Shown here piece after piece: positions 42,201 to 46,312 of a stretch of 64,000 nucleotides of DNA. The notes under the pieces are model-generated. The model saw only the letters and a program-made list of their open reading frames with translations, was not told where the DNA came from and searched no databases. Source of the stretch: Limnomonas spitsbergensis (taxonomy: Eukaryota > Chlorophyta > Chlorophyceae > Chlamydomonadales); the NCBI GenBank assembly GCA_037349105.1, contig JAYJMM010000009.1, positions 4,709,001 through 4,773,000 on the forward strand, read 5' to 3'. Made by a program: the position numbers and the translations under genes. Position 1 is the first letter of the stretch. Each line of letters begins with the position of its first letter.

Positions 42201-44722
42201 TCCCGTCACCCCACATATTTACCATGTTATGTCACCCTGTATGTGTTGAATGCCACAGCCCTCACCCCTCACCACCGACCCCCTATGCGCCCTCACCTCT
42301 CACCCCTCACCTCTCACCCCTCACCCCTATGTGCCTATACCCCGCACCTCTCATCCCCCCCCCCTGTGTGCCCACACCCCCACCCCCTCACCCCCTATGC
42401 ACCTTCACCCCCTCACCCCCTATGCACCCCCCACCCCTCATTCCCCCACCCCCTATGCGCCATCACCCCTCACTCCCTCACCCCCTATGCGCCCTCACCC
42501 CCCCCCCCCCCTATGCGACCTCACCCCCCCCCTCTCTCACCCCTCACCCCCTATGCGCCTTCACCCCCCCCCCCACCTCCCTCACCCCTCACCCCCTATG
42601 CACCCTCACCCCCTCCACACACCCCACCCCCTCACCCCCTATGCGCCCTCACCCCCCACCCCCTCACCCCCTATGCGCCCTCACCCCCCCCACACACCTC
42701 CTCACCCCTCACCCCCTATGCACCCTCACCCCCCACCCCCTCACCCCCTATGCACCCTCACCCCCTATGCACCCTCACCCCCCAACCTCTCACCCCCTAT
42801 GCGCCCTCACCCCCCCCACACACACACCCCACCCCCTCACCCCTCACCCCCTATGCACCCTCACCCCCTCACCCCCACCCCCTCACCCCCTATGCGCCCT
42901 CACCCCCTATGCACCCTCACCCCCTATGCACCCTCACCTCTTGACCATCAGGCGCCGTCCTGCGTGCGTTGTCTGCTTCGCGTCGATCTTCATCTTCTTG
43001 GTCATCTGAAGGTGCAGCATGTGAGGTGCAAGCAGTCAATGGGGCAACCAAAGGAGGTATAGGTCAGAGACAAATAGGCTCTGAAGGTGCAGCATAAGAG
43101 GTGCAAGCAGTCAATGGGGCAGAATCAAAGGAGGTACAGCTCAGATACAAAACGGGCTCTGCAGTTGCAGTATGCGATGTGCATGTGAAGGTTAGATCCC
43201 CATCGGCCCAGTGGTGGCCGCATGGTGGTCCTCCAAAGATGGTTTTGTGCACACAAATAAACACTATTGTTTGCAGCCCATGCACATAACCATAACTGTC
43301 TTCACAAGTCAACTATCTTCATTTAACATACCGTTACTATTCTAACATCTTGTGATATTGATGACCTGCATTGATATTCATGAGCTGCAAGAGAGGGACA
43401 TCGGGAGCAAAGTGCATGGATGCTTCTCATGACAGGACATGGTGTCCCTCCCTGACGGTTCATCGAGGCCTTTCATGGTGGACATGGATTCATTTCCGAT
43501 GGTTGCATGGAGGCCTTTCATGAGGATGCATTCACTCATGTCCCCCAATTGCAAGCCTGAATGGAGTGTATGGAGTGCATGGAGTGCATGCCTGCATGGA
43601 GTGCTTCCTTCAGAGTGCATCACATTCGCCACCCCATCTGGGAACATTCGCTTCTGATGGATTTGAATATGCATGGGACACAATCCTGCATGGGGATAGG
43701 TAGCTCAGGTGATATCTCCACAGCTCATAAAACAGCATGCCATGATTACGCAGAGCGCACGTCATGCAACCTAGTCCAAGCAGGGGCAGCCCAGTGTCTA
43801 CTGCTGTTACAGTGTCTACGCGTCCACACAAAAGCTTTGTCCGAAAAGGCAAGGCAATGCGAACAGGGAAGACATTGAAAAATGGAGAATGCTGGGAAAT
43901 GGAGGTGTGTGTGGCCATCCCAAACAAGTCCCATTAGCCATTGCATGGAGCGCAAGGATCATATTGACCACATGGAGCACATGGGGCGCATGGGACGCAT
44001 GGGTCACATGGGGCGCATGGGGCACATGAGGCGCATGGGACGCATGTGGCACATGGTGCGCATGGTGCGCATAGAGTGCACGAACGCATGGTTTGCATGG
44101 CGCACCAGGTGTGCATGGTGCGCATGATACACATGGGACGCATGGACAGTATGGTGTGCATGGAGGGAACAGTGCACATGGTGCGCATGGGGTGTAAGGA
44201 GCGCATGGAGTGCATTATGTGACTGGTGTGACTGGTGTGCATGGTGCGAATGGTGTGCATGTAGGGCATCAAGCCCATGAGATCCATGCAGCTAAGAAGC
44301 ATGATCTAAATAACAGATGGGTCTAAACTACAGAAGGGTCGTTTGGTCACTTTCACTATCCTTTCTATGGCAGGTACCTTGTTCAGCCATGCAATCTTTT
44401 GGCTTGCTGCCGAGGATGAAGGCCGCCCTGGCTGTGCCGTCGCCGGTTGCGGCGGCACTGGAAGTGGCAGAGAAGTCGACGTCGCCAGCTGCTGTGGCTT
44501 TGGAGGCAGAGGAGTAGCAGTCGCCAGCTGCTGTAGTTTTGGAGGCACAGCTGTAGCAGTAGTGGGCTGCTGTGGCTTAGTTGACATAGCTGCAGCAGGA
44601 GCGCCCTGATTCGGTAGAGGTGGCACAGCTGCAGTAGTGGCATCAGGTGCTGAGCTGGAGGCTGATTGGGGAGCACTGCTGGATCCCATGGGGACAGGCA
44701 GCTGCCAGGTGGCAGGCTGCAT
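11957..44722 (-). CDS. FtsJ/RrmJ-like SAM methyltransferase with CCCH zinc finger and Gln-rich region
   Basis: A gene of about 33 kb chained by GT/AG sites and phase. Exons (5'->3' on the - strand): 44722-44378, 43005-42938, 41967-41949, 39902-39849, 38827-38685, 37892-37783, 37312-37227, ~35690-35495, 33846-33742, 33337-33304, 32067-31969, 29346-29278, 27482-27336, 26705-26661, 25933-25832, 24516-24406, 22374-22327, 21553-21495, 20678-20575, 17219-17109, 15665-15584, 12663-12554 and 12228-11957. About 840 residues. Order: Pro/Ala/Gln-rich N-terminus; Rossmann methyltransferase (motif [16 protein letters not shown], then [29 protein letters not shown]...YYLMC); a C-x8-C-x5-C-x3-H finger; a poly-Gln segment; and a basic then acidic tail (DDDEDDMD). 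The family methylates RNA 2'-O positions, so an RNA substrate is inferred. Only the 5' border of the eighth exon breaks the phase chain, and an exon between 20575 and 17219 may be missing. Confidence 0.8.
12554..12663 (-). CDS. Methyltransferase-gene exon (charged helix)
   Basis: Acceptor CTCCTGTAG, donor GTATGT. Encodes [20 protein letters not shown] then a [15 protein letters not shown] linker. Phases match exons 15584-15665 and 11957-12228. Confidence 0.75.
12750..14992. repeat. 29-bp satellite with a 464-bp higher-order repeat (about 77 units)
   Basis: The unit is GTGTGTGCCTAGTATTGG plus TCAGCAG(T/G)CAT. Rare variants recur exactly 464 bp (16 units) apart: TAGAATTGG at 13262 and 13726, GGCTTG at 13391 and 13855, AGACATG at 13449 and 13913. 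The array lies in the intron between exons 15584-15665 and 12554-12663. There are no spacers, so it is not a CRISPR array. Confidence 0.95.
15000..15480. other. Intronic stretch, no feature recognised
   Basis: Mixed-composition sequence after the satellite. Overlapping frames on both strands (89 and 93 residues) match no family I know. A few CCCTGAGCC repeats lie at 15400-15465. Confidence 0.5.
15490..15583 (-). repeat. Donor-side copy of exon 15584-15665
   Basis: The 3' part of the neighbouring exon ([11 protein letters not shown] then GTGGGTGTAGGGT) is repeated about 75 bp further downstream on the - strand. Confidence 0.8.
15584..15665 (-). CDS. Methyltransferase-gene exon
   Basis: Acceptor GGTTGCAG, donor GTGGGT. 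Encodes [20 protein letters not shown] then RQKAAI. Phases 1 and 2 match the neighbouring exons. Confidence 0.75.
15666..16760. other. Intron: short 28-bp array and two related GGCGGCCAC blocks
   Basis: 15695-15820 holds about five copies of CCAGGCAATACACCTGTCAC-type units. Two related blocks (around 16140-16180 and 16312-16355) share GGGCGGCCACTA-GGGC. Four ATTGGATC units lie at 16498-16530. No coding evidence. Confidence 0.5.
16765..17010 (-). repeat. Donor-side copies of exon 17109-17219
   Basis: Three truncated copies of the exon end (LL-KPLAP-T then GT(T/G)TGT) lie near 16775-16805, 16888-16920 and 16970-17010 on the - strand. Confidence 0.75.
17109..17219 (-). CDS. Methyltransferase-gene exon
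   Basis: Acceptor TGCCTGCAG, donor GTGCGT. Encodes [20 protein letters not shown] then [16 protein letters not shown]. Start and end phase 1 fit both the upstream exon at 20575 and the downstream exon at 15665. Confidence 0.75.
17225..18600 (-). repeat. Serial acceptor-side copies of exon 17109-17219, with a 21-bp array
   Basis: Copies of the exon start (GTAG then G-APG-AATAD-IEVSDAA) lie near 17335, 17450, 17560 and 17830. Older copies, recognisable mainly by CTCCCGGG-GGCGGC, continue to 18590. At 17929-18070 one piece has expanded into eight 21-bp units. On the + strand this reads REEAANQ repeats; I treat that as a repeat artefact, not a coiled-coil gene. Confidence 0.7.
17555..17634 (-). 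mobile_element. Short dispersed element, copy 2
   Basis: Reverse-oriented copy: GCGCGGATGTGGCTGCAGCT ... CACGCCCTAATTGGGC ... TTTCTTTGTTCTTTCT. It sits inside one of the exon copies, replacing a few bases of the GGGAGCACCTGCAGGCAAAT context seen intact at 17212. Confidence 0.75.
18650..19060. other. AT-richer intronic stretch
   Basis: No exon or repeat recognised, apart from CC(A/C)AGTTCGC-type short motifs. The block TTACCC(A/G)TGGCCCATCCAG occurs at 18731 and again at 19228. Confidence 0.4.
19230..20350 (-). repeat. About six diverged copies of an unresolved junction
   Basis: GC-rich blocks (on + strand: CTGGGCTGCACCGC-GCTC ... AGC-GCACCTCCTGGGCCT-G) near 19285, 19465, 19620, 19750, 19955 and 20115 are separated by G-rich spacers. 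On the - strand some end in a donor (CTTGCAG then GTAGAAC). A related sequence with a good acceptor (TTTCTGTAG) is at 20290-20356. They may mark an exon between 20575 and 17219 whose intact form I could not define. Confidence 0.5.
20575..20678 (-). CDS. Methyltransferase-gene exon (Gln/Ala helix)
   Basis: Acceptor TGCATTTAG; encodes [20 protein letters not shown] then [14 protein letters not shown]. Donor GTGGGC. Its first base completes the Arg codon left by exon 21495-21553. A truncated acceptor-side copy ([12 protein letters not shown]) lies upstream at about 20725-20772. Confidence 0.8.
21060..21240. repeat. (TTCAGGG)n-like tract
   Basis: Degenerate heptamers GGTTCAG/GGGTTCA, related to but different from the TTTAGGG telomere unit. 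Similar tracts lie at 22700-23030, 23130-24070 and 24540-24765. Confidence 0.8.
21255..21460 (-). repeat. Donor-side copies of exon 21495-21553
   Basis: On the - strand, CCCACCGTATTCCG then GTGGGAGTGC (about 21418-21440), ATCGCCATGTTCAG then GTGGGAGCG (about 21342-21360) and TGTTCAG then GTGGACG (about 21227-21240) repeat the exon end and donor. Confidence 0.65.
21495..21553 (-). CDS. Methyltransferase-gene exon
   Basis: Acceptor GTTCTTCAG, donor GTGGGAG. Encodes [19 protein letters not shown], phase 0 to phase 2. Confidence 0.7.
21590..21805. repeat. About 40-bp tandem repeat
   Basis: Units of GAGGATGAAGGGCGCATGGG then AGCA-GAATGAAACAT, four to five copies, the last two nearly identical. 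Confidence 0.8.
21880..22326 (-). repeat. About seven donor-side copies of exon 22327-22374
   Basis: Tandem units of about 60-70 bp (+ strand: GGTACCTCTGGGT...GGCAGTACGGTTTTA). Read on the - strand they carry the exon end (GTACCA then (C/T)GT) and the start of the intron. Confidence 0.65.
22327..22374 (-). CDS. Methyltransferase-gene exon
   Basis: Acceptor TGTGTGCAG, donor GTAAGT. Encodes [16 protein letters not shown], phase 0 at both ends. Confidence 0.7.
22700..24340 (-). repeat. Donor-side copies of exon 24406-24516 with TCAGGG expansions
   Basis: Copies of the exon end (AGCATGCTG-GGGCCATGGA then CAG, GTG) occur near 24310, 24230 and about nine more times from 23094 to 24000. In the latter array each unit of about 90-120 bp has gained (ATCAGGG)n/(TTCAGGG)n runs and CATGGATCACGTTTCCGGG. 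Frames of 155-209 residues here are repeat translations. Confidence 0.75.
24406..24516 (-). CDS. Methyltransferase-gene exon (poly-Gln)
   Basis: Acceptor TTTCCTCACAG, donor GTAACA. Encodes Gln4-MSM-Gln8-HMMM-Ala5[13 protein letters not shown], phase 0 at both ends. It is a low-complexity Gln/Met/Ala segment of the kind often found in RNA- or transcription-associated proteins. Confidence 0.75.
25030..25780. other. Intronic stretch with imperfect inverted and direct repeats
   Basis: 25070-25290 contains CATGGACCGGCCCTCATAT and its inverted forms (GTGAGGGCCGG, GTGAGGGCTGGTCCATG). ATGGAGTCATTCATTCTGCC is repeated at about 25300 and 25396. At 25550-25575 a short hairpin (CGAGGGTTTACCCTCG) is present. 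No exon seen. Confidence 0.55.
25832..25933 (-). CDS. Methyltransferase-gene exon
   Basis: Acceptor ACCACACAG, donor GTGGGT. Encodes [20 protein letters not shown] then [14 protein letters not shown], phase 0 at both ends. An acceptor-side copy ([20 protein letters not shown]) sits upstream at about 25980-26043. Confidence 0.75.
26150..26655 (-). repeat. Five donor-side copies of exon 26661-26705
   Basis: On the - strand, (A)GCT(G/T)CC-CCTC-G then GTGGGTGGG recurs near 26585, 26480, 26380, 26275 and 26172, with AACCCTAAACCCTGA-rich intron between. Confidence 0.75.
26661..26705 (-). CDS. Methyltransferase-gene exon (45 nt)
   Basis: Acceptor TGTGTTCAG, donor GTGGGT. Encodes [15 protein letters not shown], phase 0 at both ends. 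Confidence 0.75.
26840..27335 (-). repeat. Donor-side copies of exon 27336-27482 and a CCCCACACCCCACCC array
   Basis: Copies of the exon end (RDA-ESE-L-P-FVQ then GTAGGA) lie near 27095-27140 and 26845-26890. 26940-27075 is a C/A-rich tandem (CCCCATACC, CACACACC). Confidence 0.75.
27336..27482 (-). CDS. Methyltransferase-gene exon carrying the CCCH zinc finger
   Basis: Acceptor CTCTGTCAG, donor GTAAGA, 49 codons, phase 0 at both ends. It opens [19 protein letters not shown]. Residues 20-39 form a canonical C-x8-C-x5-C-x3-H finger (Cys 20, Cys 29, Cys 35, His 39), then [14 protein letters not shown] fingers with this exact spacing bind single-stranded RNA in well-studied proteins, which supports an RNA substrate for the methyltransferase. 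Confidence 0.8.
27500..28830 (-). repeat. About ten acceptor-side copies of the zinc-finger exon start
   Basis: Copies of AG then GTG(T/C)G(C/T)CTGGTGCG-GAGTATGCCTCCC lie about every 70-130 bp (near 27570, 27665, 27765, 27860, 27955, 28048, 28115, 28305, 28425, 28530). A very diverged one lies at about 28725-28830. It explains a 71-residue open frame there. TTTAGGG repeats are embedded at 28635-28660. Confidence 0.75.
28635..28662. repeat. Interstitial TTTAGGG (plant-type telomere) motif, four units
   Basis: Four contiguous TTTAGGG units. Shorter runs occur at 32085-32100 and 39333-39368. Confidence 0.9.
28950..29277 (-). repeat. Donor-side copies of exon 29278-29346
   Basis: On the - strand, CTACxACAACTTAGTGGCC-TTT-TACAACTGGTG occurs near 29075-29110 and 28968-29005. 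Confidence 0.75.
29278..29346 (-). CDS. Methyltransferase-gene exon
   Basis: Acceptor CATGTACAG, donor GTGAGA. Encodes [20 protein letters not shown] then LEL, phase 0 at both ends. Confidence 0.75.
29370..29610 (-). repeat. Acceptor-side copies of exon 29278-29346
   Basis: On the - strand, TGCAG then GGCAT-G--AACCAC(T/A)GCCATGCAAC recurs near 29415, 29482 and 29600, with G-runs between. Confidence 0.75.
29700..31968 (-). repeat. About 120-bp array: 14 near-identical plus several older donor-side copies of exon 31969-32067
   Basis: From 30300 to 31968 the unit repeats every 119-121 bp. On the - strand each carries the exon 3' half ([16 protein letters not shown]) and an intact GTGAGG donor, followed by intron. 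Older copies lie near 30205, 30090, 29955 and 29780. The three overlapping + strand frames of 614-698 residues are translations of this array. Confidence 0.9.
31969..32067 (-). CDS. Methyltransferase-gene exon
   Basis: Acceptor GTTGTAG, donor GTGAGG, 33 codons, phase 0 at both ends: [20 protein letters not shown] then [13 protein letters not shown]. This is the only copy in its array with both an exon 5' part and an acceptor. Confidence 0.8.
32075..32520 (-). repeat. Acceptor-side copies of exon 31969-32067
   Basis: Diverged copies of TTGTAG then GTGGCCCTCCAC (about 32110-32125) and related GGTGGCCCTCACC (about 32290) and GGGTTAACCAGGAAGGGGG-C blocks (32318 and 32443). Confidence 0.5.
32520..33300. 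other. Intronic stretch, mostly unrecognised
   Basis: Contains the truncated dispersed-element copy at 32877-32934 and short AGGGTTTA motifs. No exon seen. Confidence 0.5.
32877..32934 (+). mobile_element. Short dispersed element, copy 3 (5'-truncated)
   Basis: Matches only the 3' part (CTGCGTTGTTTCCTAAACC, ACGCCCTAATAGGGC, then TTCCTTTC); the GCGCGGATGTGGCT head is absent. The flanks CTTCC(C/T)TTC(C/A)GAATAGC resemble each other. Confidence 0.6.
33304..33337 (-). CDS. Methyltransferase-gene exon (34 nt)
   Basis: Acceptor CTGATTGCAG, donor GTAACA. After completing a Ser codon it encodes [11 protein letters not shown]. Phases fit exons 33742-33846 and 31969-32067. G-runs with repeated CAATCAGG(T/C)AAGAGGAGAATGG follow upstream (33345-33440), which are acceptor-side copies. 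Confidence 0.7.
33742..33846 (-). CDS. Methyltransferase-gene exon (last strand of the Rossmann domain)
   Basis: Acceptor TGGCCGCAG, donor GTGAGA. Encodes [20 protein letters not shown] then [14 protein letters not shown]. It fits the FtsJ pattern F--v--YKPr--h--sSfYlvc that ends the methyltransferase fold. Confidence 0.8.
33890..34440 (-). repeat. Five acceptor-side copies of exon 33742-33846
   Basis: On the - strand, (C/T)G(C/T)AG then GAA(T/C)GGCAT(T/C)(C/T)TCTG-CTGCT-----CAGGCAGCATCAC recurs near 33998, 34098, 34215, 34325 and 34425, with ATGGGAGC/GTGCATGG runs between. Confidence 0.8.
34440..34765. other. Intronic stretch, nothing recognised
   Basis: Mixed sequence without exon signals, repeats or recognisable coding on either strand. 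Confidence 0.4.
34770..35432. repeat. 27-bp minisatellite (about 24 copies)
   Basis: The unit is CCCCGCCGTCCTGCCCTCCC plus CTTCTAG, with CCAG and TACC variants arranged in blocks. It is intronic to the methyltransferase gene. A multiple of three, so it gives long open frames that are not genes. Confidence 0.95.
35495..35690 (-). CDS. Methyltransferase-gene exon (central strand, GG-VVLRL)
   Basis: Donor GTGGGT; encodes [31 protein letters not shown] and SMTWNDF, matching the FtsJ block q-Ll-aL--Lk-GG-lV-kl. The 3' phase (2) fits exon 33742-33846. The 5' border is unsettled: an acceptor at 35611 (GTACCGCAG) gives the wrong phase for exon 37227-37312, whereas one near 35690 (GTCCATTCAG) keeps phase 0 with extra residues. 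A small intermediate exon is the alternative. Confidence 0.7.
35705..36000. repeat. 118-bp tandem duplication: one copy empty, one carrying the dispersed element
   Basis: The segment starting GAGATAT-CCTCATGCAGGG at 35705 recurs at 35823. The first reads AGTCCCT/ACACAGGCAC without interruption (35725-35740). The second has 84 extra bases between the same two blocks. Confidence 0.85.
35850..35933 (+). mobile_element. Short dispersed element, copy 4 (filled site)
   Basis: 84-bp insertion relative to the sister repeat: GGGCGCGGATGTGGCTTCGG ... ACGCCCCCCACAGGGCGTAG ... CTCTTTCTTTCT. Because the empty site is present 118 bp upstream, the insertion borders are known to within the shared CT. Confidence 0.85.
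36092..36172 (-). mobile_element. Short dispersed element, copy 5 (20-bp direct repeats)
   Basis: Reverse-oriented copy (ACGCCCTAGGGCGTGG ... GTAGCCACATCCGCGCC). It is flanked by GAACCAGCCCC(T/C)-GCCCACA at 36071-36090 and 36179-36198, differing at one base. Confidence 0.8.
36200..36535 (-). other. Intronic stretch with two exon-like acceptors
   Basis: GTACCGCAG (about 36473) and GTGCCGCAG (about 36376) on the - strand resemble the acceptor at 35611 and may be copies of it or a small unplaced exon. Confidence 0.4.
36540..37226 (-). repeat. Twelve donor-side copies of exon 37227-37312
   Basis: Every 55-59 bp, the - strand reads GAGGCAAGGGCTTCTACAGC then CTG, GTGAGGG, with intact donors and C/G-run length changes between. 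Confidence 0.9.
37227..37312 (-). CDS. Methyltransferase-gene exon (catalytic-Asp strand)
   Basis: Acceptor GTACTGCTGCAG, donor GTGAGG. Encodes [20 protein letters not shown] then [16 protein letters not shown] corresponds to the FtsJ strand lvicDgs that carries the catalytic Asp. Phases fit 37783-37892. Confidence 0.8.
37783..37892 (-). CDS. Methyltransferase-gene exon
   Basis: Acceptor CACCTCCAG, donor GTGGGC. Encodes [20 protein letters not shown] then [22 protein letters not shown] resembles the FtsJ -f--gDiT- strand. Phases (2 in, 1 out) match both neighbours. Confidence 0.75.
37975..38684 (-). repeat. Donor-side copies of exon 38685-38827 and 48-bp C-rich repeats
   Basis: A copy of GTGGGCCTGTCCTTGCCC-ACGA lies at 38590-38655 and a copy of the exon end (CACAAA-ATGCCAC) near 38430. 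38165-38290 holds three units of CCCTGAGCCCTTACGCCTCC then ACCCCACCCCTCCAACTG. ACACTTAACCC(T/G)CCA units fill 38000-38130. Confidence 0.7.
38685..38827 (-). CDS. Methyltransferase-gene exon (SAM motif I)
   Basis: Acceptor CCACACTTGTAG, donor GTGCGG. Encodes [40 protein letters not shown] and [18 protein letters not shown] is the SAM-binding motif I of the FtsJ/RrmJ clan (consensus hlDlcaaPGGfseyll), and GVGLSLP the following strand. Confidence 0.9.
38880..39265 (-). repeat. Four acceptor-side copies of the motif-I exon
   Basis: Diverged copies of the exon start lie near 38900-38935 ([15 protein letters not shown]), 39035-39070 ([15 protein letters not shown]), 39125-39175 ([16 protein letters not shown]) and 39225-39262 ([12 protein letters not shown]), each about 95-130 bp from the next. 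Confidence 0.8.
39849..39902 (-). CDS. Methyltransferase-gene exon (54 nt)
   Basis: Acceptor CATATTTTCAG, donor GTGTGT. Encodes [18 protein letters not shown]; phase 0 on both sides puts it directly before [10 protein letters not shown], as the family's K-xEid----f--rp--FLDl pattern predicts. Confidence 0.75.
39910..40420. other. Intronic stretch, no exon recognised
   Basis: GAGG-rich repeats at 39950-40090; an open frame of 152 residues on the + strand at 39999-40457 has no family resemblance. Confidence 0.4.
40424..41600. repeat. C-rich minisatellite (about 22-bp unit, about 50 copies)
   Basis: The unit is CTGCTCTAGCTCCCCCCCTC plus CC with strong C-run length variation. Intronic to the methyltransferase gene. 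Confidence 0.95.
41620..41948 (-). repeat. Diverged tandem copies downstream of the 19-nt exon
   Basis: On the - strand, GACAGCATGTCTC-GC-CATGGCTGCATCTGAGTGT-like units recur at about 41880-41945, 41790-41860 and 41690-41755. Confidence 0.7.
41949..41967 (-). CDS. Methyltransferase-gene microexon (19 nt)
   Basis: Acceptor CCCCCTGACAG, donor GTGAGC. One base completes the Arg codon from exon 42938-43005, then YKFVLK. Lys in this position precedes the SAM domain in FtsJ-type enzymes. Short, so supported mainly by phase and pattern. Confidence 0.6.
42270..42937. repeat. CCCCTATGCRCCCTCAC minisatellite
   Basis: Units of 16-25 bp with variable CACCCC runs. On the - strand each contains GGTGAGGGTGCATAGGGGG, that is, the donor of exon 42938-43005 and the first intron bases. 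Frames of 233-270 residues here are repeat translations. Confidence 0.9.
42938..43005 (-). CDS. Methyltransferase-gene exon (basic)
   Basis: Acceptor TGCACCTTCAG, donor GTGAGG. Encodes [20 protein letters not shown] then VK(R), phase 0 to 2, consistent with 44378 and 41967. Another frame is also open, so the frame choice rests on phase. Confidence 0.6.
43010..43165. repeat. About 70-bp tandem duplication
   Basis: GAGGTGCAAGCAGTCAATGG ... GGCTCTG is repeated twice, with a third partial start at 43160. Confidence 0.85.
43960..44290. repeat. GCGCATGGG/CACATGG short-unit array
   Basis: 9-10-bp units (CATGGGGCG, CATGGTGCG), intronic, similar in character to 7370-7585 and 33890-33920. Confidence 0.85.
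44378..44722 (-). CDS. Methyltransferase-gene first coding exon (low complexity)
   Basis: 115 codons starting at the ATG complement of 44720-44722 (a second in-frame Met at residue 12). Rich in Pro, Ala, Thr, Gln with repeats (PPK-QQLATAT), ending SQKIAWLNK and donor GTACCT, phase 0. Could be a disordered N-terminus or a targeting sequence. An earlier exon at about 44740-44880 is possible (open in one frame) but has no clear donor. Confidence 0.65.
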
Positions 44723-46111
44723 GCTGGGTGCGGGTTACGCTATTCCCGTTTCAGTCATATGATATTGATGGCGGTCATCAACGTGGACTGCTGCCGCATC
44801 GCAGCGATCGGCGCATGCATAGATTCAGCAGCTGCGTCCACCTGCTCCTGCGGCTTGCGATCTGGGCCTGGGCCTACACTTTAAATTTGATATCTTAGTT
44901 AAATATTTTAGTACTGACAAACAGGATCACCTGGGGTTGTGGACAAGATTGGTCGACTCAGGGGGGGGCGACTTGTCGACGCTGCGTGAATCCTGTCAGT
45001 TAGCCAAGTGTGGCGACTCGTTCACACATGCTGTGCAACCATCGCGATGGAGATCGCGATCGCATATCGCCATTGCCGATTGCGGTAGTCCAAAATAAAT
45101 ATCGCGCGAATGAAATGTAGTGGGTGGAAACTGGATGCACTCTACTTCCCCTTGCACATACCCATAACACACAGACGGTGTCTTAATTTGTCATTATATC
45201 TCGTTGCTTCTGGATCGCACTATTTGGCATTTCGAAAGGCTGTTGAGTGGTTACTGGTTGTGGTGTCACTGTAACTGTAACTGTAACTGAGGCCGCTTGT
45301 CAGCAATATTTGTGTACGTTATACAACGACCCCGGGGGTACTTCGCTTTTTTCGACGCTACGCGTCTCGACGCCTCACATCAGCGCTCGACTTTTAGAGA
45401 AAAAAACAGCTCGACTGAATATATGGCCATTCTTCGAGGTGTGCCCCCAAGCGGGAGGGGTATAACTCACTTATCGCCCGAGGCGGCTTGATGAAAGCAG
45501 GATGAAAGGATTCAATATGGACTGGATGAAAGGCTTCACTCTGTAGAGGACGTTTAGAAGTCTATGACGTCAAGCCTCGTGTGTCAGCACCATGCACCTC
45601 AGTCGCTCGGCAGGATGGCCCCAAATTGAATTGGACAGCTCGTGCGCGGCGCACGCCTCGTAAGTATGACGTCCATGACACATCGTGTATATTGGTTTAA
45701 TTGCTACCAAACCACAGCTTCATCTAGCCCGAAGCAGGAGGATGTGACCAGTGAGGGGGATGTAGCGGACTAGCGGCCAGCTGAACATGCTGCCACTCTG
45801 TCCATTTCGCAACAGCTGGACAGGCTGCCTCGCTGGCAGTGGGGTAAATCGCTGCAGTCGGCGGTCAGCGTGGAATAACCTTGGTCAGCGTGGAATAACC
45901 TTGGTCAGCGTGGAATAACCTTGGTCAACGGTGGGCGGTCAGCGAAGAATAACCTTGGTCAGCGGGGTACATCGCTCGTCACCTGCTCGTCACCCCCTGT
46001 TCGTCACCGTCACGCAGGGTTACCCAGTGCGGGCCAAGTACGGTCGCCATTTCCTGCACTGCATGAGAGCATACGTGCAGAGACCATTCAGACATATCAG
46101 ATATCATCAGG
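44723..46111. other. Divergent intergenic region
   Basis: Lies between the - strand methyltransferase start and the + strand BED exon. AT/GC-mixed, with repeated CGATCGC/ATCGC words at 45045-45080 and a 20-bp tandem at 45860-45960. Frames at 45247-45491 are unrecognised. The methyltransferase promoter should be here, but no motif can be defended. Confidence 0.5.
45865..45962. repeat. 20-bp tandem repeat (about 4-5 copies)
   Basis: The unit is GGTCAGCGTGGAATAACCTT; three perfect contiguous copies and two diverged ones. Confidence 0.9.
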
Positions 46112-46312
46112 ATGGAGGTAGAGGCAGCGCTGAGAACAAGTCCTAGGAGGGCAGCGTACACGGCTGATGCGCATTGGATTTTGCAGCGGTCATCGAAGGC
46201 TGGCCATGCCAAGAGTGGGCAATGCAAATTTTGCGATAAGATTATCGTCGGGACTTCGCGATTTACCAATCACCTCGCAGGCATAACAGGACAAGTTGTG
46301 GCGTGTAAAAAG
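46112..46312 (+). CDS. BED-type zinc-finger exon (hAT transposase type), orphan
   Basis: ATG to donor GTAAGA, 67 codons, phase 0. After a 36-residue lead comes GHAKSGQCKFCDKIIVGTSR then FTNHLAGITGQVVACKK: the C-x2-C ... H-L-AG--G-V--C pattern of BED fingers at the N-terminus of hAT transposases. No DDE or dimerisation domain was found in the next 2 kb, so it is an element remnant or a domesticated DNA-binding exon. Confidence 0.65.

Noticed and set aside
42224..43062. Pro/His/Cys-rich + strand frames of 233-270 residues
   Set aside because: Translations of the CCCCTATGCRCCCTCAC minisatellite.
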